From Hyphomicrobiales bacterium (GTDB lineage Bacteria; Pseudomonadota; Alphaproteobacteria; Rhizobiales; Aestuariivirgaceae): DNA of 64,000 bases. A model generated the notes under the pieces. It was not told where the DNA came from and did no database searches. It saw only the letters and a program-made list of their open reading frames with translations. Positions 26,732 through 38,710 of this stretch are shown here, piece after piece. The stretch lies in assembly GCA_025363755.1 (NCBI GenBank), contig JANYLQ010000026.1, forward strand, positions 30,959 through 94,958. The letters are read 5' to 3'. The first letter of the stretch is position 1, and every line of letters begins with the position of its first letter. A program made the translations under genes and the position numbers.

Positions 26732-26810
26732 CTTTGTTACAAACATCCTTCAAGCATCAAACATGCTCGTTAATAAACCAACAAGAATGGGATAACCCCC
26801 GTTAGCCACT

Positions 26811-27431
26811 CTAACCTTGTAACACGCTTTTCAGTTCCAATGCCAAGGCTTTTGCATCGGTTGTATATGGGAAGTGCTTGGCAAATTTTCCATCTGGCCC
26901 CATGAGATAGAGGATGGAGGAGTGATCCATGTCATAATTTTGGGGATCTTTGGCGTTAGGCACTTTTTTGTAAAAAACATGAAAGGCCCGCGCCATGGCT
27001 GCAAGCTGTTCTGGTGTTCCGGTCAATCCTACCAGCCTCGAATCGAAATTAGCAACATATTCGCCAATAATTTTCGGTTTGTCGCGCTCAGGATCGATCG
27101 ATACGAAAACCGGCGTAATTTTTGAGCCATCCGGCCCCAGCTCTTTCAATGCCGCCGTCAACACTTGAAGCTCTGTTGGGCAGACGTCAGGGCAAAATGT
27201 GTAACCGAAGAAATAGATCGTATAGTGGCCCTCGAAATTTTTTTCGGTAACCATCTCGCCCTTTTGGTTGACCATGGTGAATGGCCCACCGATCAACGCC
27301 GTGCCCGAACCAATCGGGCCTTTGGTGGGCCATTGGGTGAGCGCCAAAGCGGCGATTGCAAGGGCCGCAATGATCATAATTGCAGCGGCGATAAGCTTTG
27401 GGCGCGAGGGCAGGAGGTTTGAATCTGACAT
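26811..27431 (-). CDS. SCO1/SenC family copper-binding protein
   Basis: Membrane-anchored thioredoxin-fold protein of 206 residues from the ATG at 27431; an ATG at 27446 is also possible and neither has a clear ribosome-binding site. One helix (about 12-32) is followed by FFGYTFCPDVCPTELQ with Cys80 and Cys84 and a later histidine in DMDHSSILYL; these three bind copper in the family. SCO proteins help load copper into cytochrome c oxidase. It is divergent from regB-regA across 46 bases, matching the senC-regBA cluster of Rhodobacter. Confidence 0.93.
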   Translation of the reverse strand: MSDSNLLPSRPKLIAAAIMIIAALAIAALALTQWPTKGPIGSGTALIGGPFTMVNQKGEMVTEKNFEGHYTIYFFGYTFCPDVCPTELQVLTAALKELGPDGSKITPVFVSIDPERDKPKIIGEYVANFDSRLVGLTGTPEQLAAMARAFHVFYKKVPNAKDPQNYDMDHSSILYLMGPDGKFAKHFPYTTDAKALALELKSVLQG

Positions 27432-27477
27432 CAGGATTTGGAGCATAGATGATTTCGATCTATATGGAAATTACATC

Positions 27478-28815
27478 ATGACTCAAAGTTTCGCGTTTTC
27501 AAATCCAAATGAACATTACGGCCTGTTGCGCCTGCGCACCTTGGTGCGGTTGCGGTGGTTGGCTGTTATCGGTCAATCGGCCGCCGTGTTGGGTGTGGAA
27601 TATATTTTAGGGTTCAAACTGCCGCTGGCATTATGCTTGGCGATGATTGCTTTGAGTGCATGGCTGAATGTGTTTCTCACATTACGCTGGCGCAGTGGGC
27701 AACGTTTGGCGGCACGACCTGCTGGATTGTTATTGGGCTATGATATCATCCAATTGGCCATTTTGCTCTATTTAACGGGCGGATTGGAAAATCCTTTTGC
27801 GTTTTTATTTTTGGTACCGGTCACAATTTCGGCAACGTCATTGCCACTGACATGGACATTGAGCTTGGCTTCAATGGCTTTCACCTGCGCAACTATTTTG
27901 GCTTTTATACATAAGCCCCTGCCATGGTCAGATGCTACTGCGTTGAGCCTGCCACCGACTTATATTGCGGGGATGTGGGCAGCTCTGGTTTGCGGCACGG
28001 TGTTCTCTGCAATTTATGCAAGGCGCATTGCAGAGGAAGCACGGCTCATGTCGTCGGCTTTATCAGCCACTGAAATTGTTTTGGCACGTGAGCAGCGTTT
28101 ATCGGCTCTTGATGGTTTGGCGGCGGCGGCGGCGCATGAACTGGGAACACCGCTGGCGACGATCGCCTTGGTGGCAAAGGAACTGAAACGTGAAGTCCCC
28201 AAAAATTCTCCGCATACGGAGGATATTGATTTGCTGATTTCGCAAGCTGCAAGGTGCCGCGATATTCTAAAACGCTTGGCTGTGCCCGACCAGATTTCTG
28301 ATGATGTTTACCAGCAAGTAACACTCGAAGCGATGATTGAAGATATGGTTTCGCCGCTTCGTGGTTCGGAAGTTAAAATTACTATTGATGCAGCACCCGA
28401 TGCAAAATCATCAACGCCAGAGCCTGTTTTTAGGCGCAACCCGGCCATTACCTATGGTTTGGGCAACTTGCTGGAGAATGCTTTTGACTTTGCTGTGAGC
28501 TCAGTTGAGGTGAAAGCCCGCTGGACTGCAAACCAGATTGTTTTAACTGTGGCGGATGATGGCCCGGGATTTGACCAAGCGATTTTTGATCAATTGGGTG
28601 ATCCGTTTGTGACCACCCGTCCCGGCTATGGCGAAAAGGCGGCAAAGGAAGAGGGCCAGCATGAAGGCATGGGACTGGGGCTATTTATCGCCAAAACGCT
28701 GCTTGAAAGATCAGGCGCTGTTGTGGCCTTGGCAAACCGGAAATATCCAGCCAGGGGAGCAATGATCCAAATCACCTGGCCTCGTAGTGTTGTGGATGTT
28801 GGCAAAAATACTTGA
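27478..28815 (+). CDS. regB: Redox sensor histidine kinase RegB/PrrB/ActS
   Basis: Membrane kinase of 445 residues with five or six N-terminal helices. The ATG at 27478 is chosen because the frame upstream overlaps the divergent SCO gene. The quinone-sensing heptapeptide GGLENPF is at residues 101-107, His220 sits in AAAAHELGTPLATIA, and the conserved redox cysteine is Cys260 in QAARCRDIL. The ATPase domain has NLLENAFDFA, DDGPGFD and GMGLGLFIAKTLLE. In the family the kinase senses the quinone pool and oxygen and phosphorylates RegA. regA follows after 36 bases. Confidence 0.95.
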   Translation: MTQSFAFSNPNEHYGLLRLRTLVRLRWLAVIGQSAAVLGVEYILGFKLPLALCLAMIALSAWLNVFLTLRWRSGQRLAARPAGLLLGYDIIQLAILLYLTGGLENPFAFLFLVPVTISATSLPLTWTLSLASMAFTCATILAFIHKPLPWSDATALSLPPTYIAGMWAALVCGTVFSAIYARRIAEEARLMSSALSATEIVLAREQRLSALDGLAAAAAHELGTPLATIALVAKELKREVPKNSPHTEDIDLLISQAARCRDILKRLAVPDQISDDVYQQVTLEAMIEDMVSPLRGSEVKITIDAAPDAKSSTPEPVFRRNPAITYGLGNLLENAFDFAVSSVEVKARWTANQIVLTVADDGPGFDQAIFDQLGDPFVTTRPGYGEKAAKEEGQHEGMGLGLFIAKTLLERSGAVVALANRKYPARGAMIQITWPRSVVDVGKNT

Positions 28816-28851
28816 CGTGAACTGGTAGCCGCCGCACAACGTAACATCACC

Positions 28852-29388
28852 ATGACAGACATTATTGAAAAAAACCTCCTCCTTGTTGACGACGACAATC
28901 CTTTCCTGACCAGGCTTGGCCGGGCCATGGAAACCCGCGGTTTCACAGTGCGGCTTGCTGGAACAGTGGCTGACGGCATTGCCGAAGTGAAAAAAGACGC
29001 GCCCAATTATGCCGTGGTTGATTTACGTTTGACCGATGGCAATGGCCTCGACGTGATCGAAGCGCTCCATGCCAAACGGCCTGAAGCCCGCGTTGTGGTG
29101 TTAACTGGCTATGGCAATATTGCGACCGCTGTAACCGCGGTCAAACTGGGTGCCATTGATTATCTGGCCAAACCCGCCGACGCAGATGCGGTTTACGGGG
29201 CTTTGACTGGCGATACCGAAAACCGCAATGCGCTGCCGGATAATCCGATGTCGGCTGATCGGGTGCGATGGGAACATATCCAGCGCGTATTCGAACTGTG
29301 CAGCCGCAATGTTTCAGAAACCGCAAGGCGTCTGAATATGCACCGTAGGACGCTGCAACGCATCCTGGCCAAACGCGCCCCAAAATAA
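28852..29388 (+). CDS. regA: Redox response regulator RegA/PrrA/ActR
   Basis: Two-domain regulator of 178 residues. The receiver has LLLVDDDNPFL, the phosphorylated aspartate 57 in VVDLRL, VLTGYGNIATAV, and the lysine in LAKPAD. A short linker leads to the Fis-like helix-turn-helix VSETARRLNMHRRTLQRILAKRAP, the near-invariant C-terminus of RegA. Targets in relatives include respiratory oxidases, carbon fixation and nitrogen fixation genes. Here the cytochrome bd operon at 9-11.4 kb and the divergent SCO gene are plausible local targets. Confidence 0.96.
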   Translation: MTDIIEKNLLLVDDDNPFLTRLGRAMETRGFTVRLAGTVADGIAEVKKDAPNYAVVDLRLTDGNGLDVIEALHAKRPEARVVVLTGYGNIATAVTAVKLGAIDYLAKPADADAVYGALTGDTENRNALPDNPMSADRVRWEHIQRVFELCSRNVSETARRLNMHRRTLQRILAKRAPK

Positions 29389-29534
29389 AAATCCTATATT
29401 TAATAAAAAAGCCTTGACACCGTACGGTGAGCTCGCTAGATGTGTCTAGTCTCCAGAAATGGGCCTCCTCCTACAAACAAGTCTTGCAAGGTGAATGAAG
29501 ACGACGTTTTTGGGTGGAGATTGAAACTTTACAT

Positions 29535-29663
29535 CCCTCTCCTGACTTGGCTTTTGCCAAGTCTGTCTCTCCCGCGAGGGGAGAGACTCAAGGTGAAGCG
29601 CTTTTCTTTCTTAAGTCTCCCCGCTTGCCGGAGAGACAGCCTGCTCTTGCAGGCAGGAGAGGG
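29535..29663. repeat. Large nested palindrome between regA and gyrB
   Basis: The outer arms CCCTCTCCTG (29535-29544) and CAGGAGAGGG (29654-29663) are perfect inverted repeats. Inside lie two further hairpins, ACTTGGC/GCCAAGT near the left end and CCTGC/GCAGG near the right, plus internal GTCTCTCCC and GGAGAGAC stretches that can pair with one another. The element fills most of the gap between the convergent regA and gyrB genes. It resembles the palindromic elements at 37.4 and 49.1 kb in its CTCTCC/GGAGAG-rich ends. It probably acts as a bidirectional transcription terminator. Confidence 0.65.
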
Positions 29664-29677
29664 CAGATGCCGTGAGG

Positions 29678-33300
<3,623 letters not shown>

Positions 33301-33312
33301 GCAAGAACTTTA

Positions 33313-34425
33313 TCACACGCGCATCGGCATAAGCACATAAAGCGATTTTGAATCATCAGGATCTTTGATCACGGTGGGCGAACCTGAATCGTTCAGTTCA
33401 AAACGCATGGTAGAGGCGGAAACCTGGGCCGCCACATCCATTAAGTAACGCGAGTTGAAACCAATCTCGATGGGATCGCGGTCATAGGTGACGGGGATTT
33501 CTTCTTCGGCTGAACCGGAATCTGGGTTATTGACGGTCAGCGTCAGTTTGCCAGCTGAGATGTTAAGCTTAACAGCACGGCTTTTTTCAAATGAGATGGT
33601 GGACACACGGTCAACGGCTTCAGCGAATGTCTTGGTATCGGCATCCAAGAATTTGTCGTTGTTGCGCGGGATCACACGTTCATAATCAGGGAAGGTGCCG
33701 TCGATGAGTTTTGAGGTCAGCACCAACTTACCAACATTGAAGCGGATTTTTGCCGACGACAGCGATACTTCAACTTCTCCATCTTCGCCTTCCATGAGCT
33801 TGACGATTTCAAGAACGGTTTTACGCGGCACGATAATGCCAGGCATGCCCTTGGCACCTTCTGGCAGATCAAGCTGTGCTTGCGCCAAACGGTGGCCATC
33901 GGTTGCAACAGCGCGGAGGTGCCCGCCCGCTGAAACCTCATGCAGATAAATGCCGTTCAAATAATAGCGTGTTTCTTCAGTGGAGATTGCAAAGCGTGTG
34001 CGCTCGATGAGGAATTTCAAATCTTTGGTGGGAAGCGAGAAAGTGTTGCCGAATTCACCGCTCGACAGATCAGGGAAATCCTCAGGTGGCAAAGCTTGCA
34101 ACGCAAAGCGCGAACGACCGGCGACGATTGAGATACGGCCTGAGTCAGGCCCTTGTTCAAGTTCAAGTTGCGCACCATCAGGCAGCTTGCGCACAATGTC
34201 ATAGAGCATATGGGCTGGCACGGTGACTGAGCCTTCGCGGCTCACGTCGGCAGCGACAGATTCCACAATCTCGATATCAAGATCGGTAGCAGTGAGCTTT
34301 ACTGCGCCCTTGGCGGCGTGAACCAAGACGTTTGAAAGAATGGGAATTGTGTTGCGCCGTTCCACCACGCTTTGCACGTGGTTCAAAGCCTTCAAAAAAC
34401 TCGATCTTTCAATGGTCACGCGCAT
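33313..34425 (-). CDS. dnaN: DNA polymerase III sliding clamp (beta subunit)
   Basis: Ring-forming processivity factor of 370 residues. Starts MRVTIERSSFLKALNHVQSVVERRNTIPILSNVLV, a typical beta-clamp N-terminus. Three clamp domains can be followed, with VPARTVLEIV-like IIVPRKTVLEIVKLM in the second, and the tail ends YVLMPMRV, part of the partner-binding pocket. It is 71 bases downstream of dnaA, so it may have its own promoter or be read through from dnaA. Confidence 0.98.
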   Translation of the reverse strand: MRVTIERSSFLKALNHVQSVVERRNTIPILSNVLVHAAKGAVKLTATDLDIEIVESVAADVSREGSVTVPAHMLYDIVRKLPDGAQLELEQGPDSGRISIVAGRSRFALQALPPEDFPDLSSGEFGNTFSLPTKDLKFLIERTRFAISTEETRYYLNGIYLHEVSAGGHLRAVATDGHRLAQAQLDLPEGAKGMPGIIVPRKTVLEIVKLMEGEDGEVEVSLSSAKIRFNVGKLVLTSKLIDGTFPDYERVIPRNNDKFLDADTKTFAEAVDRVSTISFEKSRAVKLNISAGKLTLTVNNPDSGSAEEEIPVTYDRDPIEIGFNSRYLMDVAAQVSASTMRFELNDSGSPTVIKDPDDSKSLYVLMPMRV

Positions 34426-34496
34426 GGCAAAACTCTATTCCTCAATCCCATAGGGATGGGGACATTGGCGGTTTATCCTGCCAATTTCAAGGTTTC

Positions 34497-35954
34497 TTAC
34501 GCTTGTTCCACAAGTCTGATGAGCATTGCCACTTCGCGGGCTAATTTGTCATCGGCCTTCATTTGCTCGTCAATTTTGCGCACAGCGTGGAGAACAGTTG
34601 AGTGGTCTCTGCCACCAAAACGACGGCCAATTTCAGGCAGTGAACGCGCCGTCAATTTCTTGGCCAGATACATACCAATCTGGCGCGGCACGACCACAGC
34701 GCGAGCCCGGCGTGGGGAAAGAAGATCGGTGCGGCCCACATTATAATGGCGGCCAACAACTTTCAAAATATCATCAATCTTGATACGGCCTAAATCAGCG
34801 GTTCCGGCTGCATCACGCAGCACCATCGAAGCCAGATCAAGCGTAATTGGTGACTTGTTGAATTGTTGGTAAGCGATGACACGGTTGAGCGCGCCTTCGA
34901 GCTCGCGTCCACCACCCGTGATGCGGTTAGCAATGAGTTCCAAAACTTCGCTACTGATGGCTGAAGCGTGATCGCCCTTGACCATGGCGGCGTGGCGCAC
35001 ATCGACGATTTTGCGACGCTGGTCGAGATCAGGCGATTCAATATCAATCACCAAGCCGCCCATCAAACGCGAGCGCATGCGTTGATCAATCGTATCAAGT
35101 TGGGCAGGTGGCACATCTGCTGCGACGACAACTTGGCGCTTTGAATCAACCAATGAATTAAAGGCATGGCAGAATTCTTGTTGAATGGCTTTTCCTTGCA
35201 AGAACTGAAAATCATCAATCAACAAAACGTCAACCGACTGAAATTGATCTTTAAACGCCAACGTATCGCGCTGGCGGATGGCGTGGATGAAGCCATACAT
35301 GAAGCGCTCAGCCGTCAGCATCAACACTTTGCGGGTGGGCTGGTTTTGGCGCACGCGTGCGGCAATGGCATTGAGCAGATGGGTTTTGCCAAGACCAGCG
35401 GAAGAATGAATAAACAGCGGATTGAATGTGAGCGCTGAACCCGTGATGGCATTGGCCACGCGCATCGCTGCGGCATGTGCCAGTTGGTTTGATGGGCCTA
35501 CGATAAAGCTATCAAAAGTTTGATTTTCATCCAGCGTTGAACCACGCTCAGCTTGCAGGAAGCTTTGAATTTGTTGTGCTACGGCGCTGTTGCGCTCTGG
35601 TTGTGGCGCAGAAAGACGTGCGGTTTCGGCATTGGCAGCATTGGCAGCGCGCGAAGCTTCGCCCTGAATGCGCACGCGCACCAAAACAACTTCCAAACCT
35701 GAAAATTCCGCAGCGGCAATCTTGGTCAGCTTCGAGACATAATGGCTTTCAATCCAACTGCGCAAAAAACGTGTTGGCACTGAAACCGTCAATTGCTTCT
35801 CGTTAAGTTCTTCTGCATCCATGCGCGCAAACCAACTGGTATAAAGATCATCGCCCAGTTCGGCGCGAATGCGCATCGCCACACGTTGCCACTGATCTTT
35901 GAGTAAACTGGTTTTGAGTGGAACCGCAGCCGTATTTGCTGAAAGAGAATTCAT
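34497..35954 (-). CDS. dnaA: Chromosomal replication initiator DnaA
   Basis: Replication initiator of 485 residues from the ATG at 35954, which has AGGAT at about ten bases; an ATG at 35966 is an alternative. Domain I is at about residues 20-95. The AAA+ domain has HSSAGLGKTHLLNAI, LLIDDFQFLQGK and the arginine region RMRSRLMGG. The DNA-binding domain ends with the DnaA signature GGRDHSTVLHAVRKI. It is first in the dnaA-dnaN-recF-gyrB row. The 670 bases upstream contain several near-match DnaA boxes. Confidence 0.98.
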   Translation of the reverse strand: MNSLSANTAAVPLKTSLLKDQWQRVAMRIRAELGDDLYTSWFARMDAEELNEKQLTVSVPTRFLRSWIESHYVSKLTKIAAAEFSGLEVVLVRVRIQGEASRAANAANAETARLSAPQPERNSAVAQQIQSFLQAERGSTLDENQTFDSFIVGPSNQLAHAAAMRVANAITGSALTFNPLFIHSSAGLGKTHLLNAIAARVRQNQPTRKVLMLTAERFMYGFIHAIRQRDTLAFKDQFQSVDVLLIDDFQFLQGKAIQQEFCHAFNSLVDSKRQVVVAADVPPAQLDTIDQRMRSRLMGGLVIDIESPDLDQRRKIVDVRHAAMVKGDHASAISSEVLELIANRITGGGRELEGALNRVIAYQQFNKSPITLDLASMVLRDAAGTADLGRIKIDDILKVVGRHYNVGRTDLLSPRRARAVVVPRQIGMYLAKKLTARSLPEIGRRFGGRDHSTVLHAVRKIDEQMKADDKLAREVAMLIRLVEQA

Positions 35955-36554
35955 TGTTAATCGCATCCTATTTGTTCGCCCCTAAACACAGCAACGTTCT
36001 GCTCCACACGAGCCTCGTGTTGAACGCTACTGAACTCAGGAAAATTGATTTTTGTTGTTCGTGATTTTTAACGACGCGTTTTACACACGCACTCAACTTT
36101 GCTCACAACACAACTCCCCATCTGCTGTGCTGCCCCCAGGCACAGGCTGAAAATGTTTTAACCTCAGGCTGTTAGCCTTGACTCTCTATTGTCCACAACA
36201 GCCACCCCCTGTTGATCTTGTCCAACTCACCAGCCAGACCGTCAACTTGAAAACACGTAACGGCTTGTTCACAATTAAGGCAAACGGATTCATCATACCC
36301 TCCGTACACGGAGCAGCGGTTTTCTGACTTGACAGAATTTAGAGAAACTAAAAAATAGAGTTAAAGTGCTGATTTGAAGATATAAATTTATAGATGTTGA
36401 AAAACTTGAAAAGCCCTAGGCAAATCAAAAAAAGCCGAAATCAGTGCGAAATATTTATGACTGTCTCACGACATTTTCATTCAAAATAGTCCTAAAATCG
36501 GCATGTATATGATTTTAATAGATTTTTTCTGCTCAACATCATTCATATTCAGAC
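35955..36554. other. Long dnaA-rpsT intergenic region, candidate replication origin
   Basis: This stretch holds no supported gene. On the + strand there are four similarly oriented DnaA-box-like nonamers: TTTTACACA at 36079-36087 (fits TTWTNCACA), TTGCTCACA at 36099-36107 (weak), TTGTCCACA at 36189-36197 and TTGTTCACA at 36265-36273 (one mismatch each). They are followed by a markedly AT-rich stretch at about 36340-36550 that could be the unwinding element. The layout fits an oriC, or alternatively DnaA autoregulation of its own promoter. In several Hyphomicrobiales the origin lies near hemE, not dnaA, so the call is tentative. Confidence 0.35.
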
Positions 36555-36588
36555 AAGAAAAAAGCCGCTTGAGGGGCCCAAGCGGCTT
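36555..36588 (-). terminator. Rho-independent terminator of rpsT
   Basis: On the minus strand the arms AAGCCGCTTG and CAAGCGGCTT form a perfect 10-bp stem with a 7-base loop, followed by a run of T. It lies 37 bases after the rpsT stop. Confidence 0.92.
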
Positions 36589-36624
36589 AATATTCAATTC
36601 AACCGAGAGTTTCTCAGCTAAAGT

Positions 36625-36891
36625 TTATACTTTCATGGCGCGAACGCGCAGGGTAAGGCGTGAAACTTTACGTGAAGCAGCATTCTTATGCATGATACCC
36701 TTCTGGGCGCCGCGCATCACTTCTGGTGTTGCAACTGCGAGAGCTGCCTCAGCATCTTGCTTTTTGCCACCGGTGATTGCTTCTTCGACCTTACGCACGA
36801 TTGAGCGAATGCGGCTGGTGCGGGCTTGGTTTACTTCTGCACGACGGGCCGAGGCGCGCGTGGCTTTTTTGGCAGATGATGTATTGGCCAT
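36625..36891 (-). CDS. rpsT: 30S ribosomal protein S20
   Basis: Ribosomal protein of 88 residues that binds 16S rRNA. The N-terminus [34 protein letters not shown] basic helix and the [19 protein letters not shown] region are characteristic. CAGGA precedes the ATG at 36891 and a strong terminator follows the stop. Location upstream of dnaA on the same strand is common in Hyphomicrobiales. Confidence 0.97.
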   Translation of the reverse strand: MANTSSAKKATRASARRAEVNQARTSRIRSIVRKVEEAITGGKKQDAEAALAVATPEVMRGAQKGIMHKNAASRKVSRLTLRVRAMKV

Positions 36892-37066
36892 AATAATTCC
36901 TGATAAAATAAACGTCTATGGCGAAAACCCTTATGCTCAGCTGCCTAAACAGCATGTTAAGAAGGGCCTACACCTTTTGTGATTGCGGGCTTATAGGGTG
37001 GCAAAACTAAAACGTCAATTGCCCAAAATAAGTGATTTTGCGGCGTCTAAAAGGTGAGCAGGCTGA

Positions 37067-37408
37067 ATGTATAGCGAAAATCGCCCTTGGGGTTCATTTC
37101 ATGTTCTGGACGAAAAGCCGGGATTTAAGGTTAAGCGGCTCGTCGCCATCGAAGGCGGAAGACTTTCACTGCAAAGTCACAAACACCGCAGCGAGCATTG
37201 GACAGTGGTTTCAGGCACAGCCACGGTGACGGTGGGCGAGAAGGTCATGACCATGGCGCGCGGGCAATCAATTGACATTCCGCTAGGTGCCAAGCACCGC
37301 TTAGAGAACCTGCATCAGGGCGATGTGGAGATTATCGAAGTGCAGTTTGGCGATTATTTGGGCGAGGATGACATTGTGAGATATGAGGATGTTTATCATC
37401 GGACGTGA
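37067..37408 (+). CDS. Stand-alone cupin, phosphomannose isomerase type II C-terminal-like
   Basis: Protein of 113 residues corresponding to the cupin domain that normally forms the C-terminal part of bifunctional mannose-1-phosphate guanylyltransferase/phosphomannose isomerase. RPWGSFHVLDEKPGFKVKRL, LSLQSHKHRSEHWTVVSG and GAKHRLENL supply the metal-binding histidines and glutamate, and GEDDIVRYEDVYHR is the usual end. No nucleotidyltransferase domain or gene is adjacent. It may isomerise mannose-6-phosphate or act as a sugar-binding cupin. Confidence 0.85.
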   Translation: MYSENRPWGSFHVLDEKPGFKVKRLVAIEGGRLSLQSHKHRSEHWTVVSGTATVTVGEKVMTMARGQSIDIPLGAKHRLENLHQGDVEIIEVQFGDYLGEDDIVRYEDVYHRT

Positions 37409-37410
37409 TG

Positions 37411-37558
37411 TCTTCCGCCGCTTGCGGGGGAAGAAAGGGGCCTGTCGAACGCAGTGAGATGGGATAAATGAGGGAACTCAGACTCAGACTTCCCCTCACC
37501 TATCCCATTTTGCTACCGCAAAATGAGCCCCTTTCCTCTCCCGCTATGCAGTAGAGGA
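37411..37558. repeat. Palindromic intergenic element, copy 1
   Basis: The element occupies the whole gap between the convergent cupin and Gfo/Idh/MocA genes. Its left half (CGCTTGCGGG, then AAGGGGCC, CGAACGC, GAGATGGGATA, GAGGG) is largely the reverse complement of its right half (CCCTCACCTATCCCAT, GAGCCCCTTTCCTCTCCCGC). It would fold into one long hairpin in RNA. The same modules occur at 49079-49241. It probably serves as a two-way terminator here. Confidence 0.75.
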
Positions 37559-38548
37559 CTATACTTTCTCCCACTTCTTGGTTTTTTCAGCCTTAAACAG
37601 CGCATCAATAATCTTCATATTGCAAATCGCGTCTTCAACACCCCAAGCGGATTTCTTTTTGGCGCGGACCGCGCGGCTGAAGGCTTCAGCTTGCAGCTGG
37701 TATTGATCAGCAATCGGATAAGCCAACCACTGACCCTCATTCATCTCCATACCTTGAATGAAAACTTTGTTTGGCACATCAGGCGGTGCGTTGAAAGGAA
37801 TTTCAATTTCAATGCGGCCCTTGGTGCCCAGAATATGTACACGTTGATAAGGTGCAAGCTGCGTTGATATAGAGAAAGATAAATGTCTTCCCTTGCCAAA
37901 ATCAGCCAGACCACCGGCAATGCGGTCAGTCTTGAACTTTGGATCACGGTCAATTGTTGATGTCACCCGCAAAGGTTCTGCTCCAAAAATAAAGCGCGAA
38001 ATCGTGATGGGGTAGCAGCCAATATCCAACATCCCACCGCCGCCAATGCCAGCCATGTTGCGCACATTCTTCGGATCGCGGTTCATATAGCTGAACAAGG
38101 ATTGAATGACTTTAACCTCGCCAATTTCGCCAGCCTTTACGCGGGCGCGCGCATCGATCCATTGTGGGTTATGGCGCACCATAAAGGCTTCGGCGATCAG
38201 CACTTTCTTTTCGGCTTTGCGCAGTTGCATTGCTTCCTTGGCGGTAATCGCAATCGGCTTTTCGCACAGCACATGTTTGCCATGCTTGGCGGCGAGCAAT
38301 GTCAAAGGCACATGCAAATGATTTGGCAGTGGATTATAAACCGCTTCGATTTCAGGATCAGCCAGCATCTCTTCATAAGAACCATAGGCCTTGGCGATGC
38401 CGAGTTTAGCGGCAGCCGCCTTTGCATGTTTCAAGCTGCGCGAGGCTATTGCCACCACTTCTAGCTCGGACGATTTCATCATGCCCGGTGTAACTTTTTC
38501 CATACCAATATTGGCGGTGGAGATAATGCCCCATTTCACAGGTTTCAT
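37559..38548 (-). CDS. Gfo/Idh/MocA-family oxidoreductase
   Basis: NAD(P)-dependent sugar-type oxidoreductase of 329 residues. The N-terminal Rossmann region begins MKPVKWGIISTANIG and includes NPLPNHLHVPLTLLAAKHGKHVLCEKPI with the conserved EKP motif. The catalytic-domain motif GGGMLDIGCYPI carries the usual aspartate, with a following tyrosine-proline. Substrates in the family range over inositols and many sugars. It stands alone, divergent from choXWV. Confidence 0.88.
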   Translation of the reverse strand: MKPVKWGIISTANIGMEKVTPGMMKSSELEVVAIASRSLKHAKAAAAKLGIAKAYGSYEEMLADPEIEAVYNPLPNHLHVPLTLLAAKHGKHVLCEKPIAITAKEAMQLRKAEKKVLIAEAFMVRHNPQWIDARARVKAGEIGEVKVIQSLFSYMNRDPKNVRNMAGIGGGGMLDIGCYPITISRFIFGAEPLRVTSTIDRDPKFKTDRIAGGLADFGKGRHLSFSISTQLAPYQRVHILGTKGRIEIEIPFNAPPDVPNKVFIQGMEMNEGQWLAYPIADQYQLQAEAFSRAVRAKKKSAWGVEDAICNMKIIDALFKAEKTKKWEKV

Positions 38549-38652
38549 GGTTTTTGCCTCTGCTTTTGATTTGAGCTATCAATACAGGAACGAAGGTGTC
38601 GTTTGCCAGCATTAAATCGCCGGAATCGGATCGTTTATTGGCATTCATTAAG

Positions 38653-38681
38653 TTGACGCAATCATTACAAACCAGTTTACT
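38653..38681 (+). promoter_or_regulatory. Predicted sigma-70-type promoter of choX
   Basis: TTGACG at 38653-38658 and TTTACT at 38676-38681 are separated by 17 bases. The start codon lies 29 bases further, preceded by the ribosome-binding site AGGGAG at 38698-38703. The ytfQ promoter in this window has the same -10 hexamer and the same spacing. Confidence 0.5.
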
Positions 38682-38710
38682 GTTGCCCAGTCACGTTAGG
38701 GAGAAACTCG

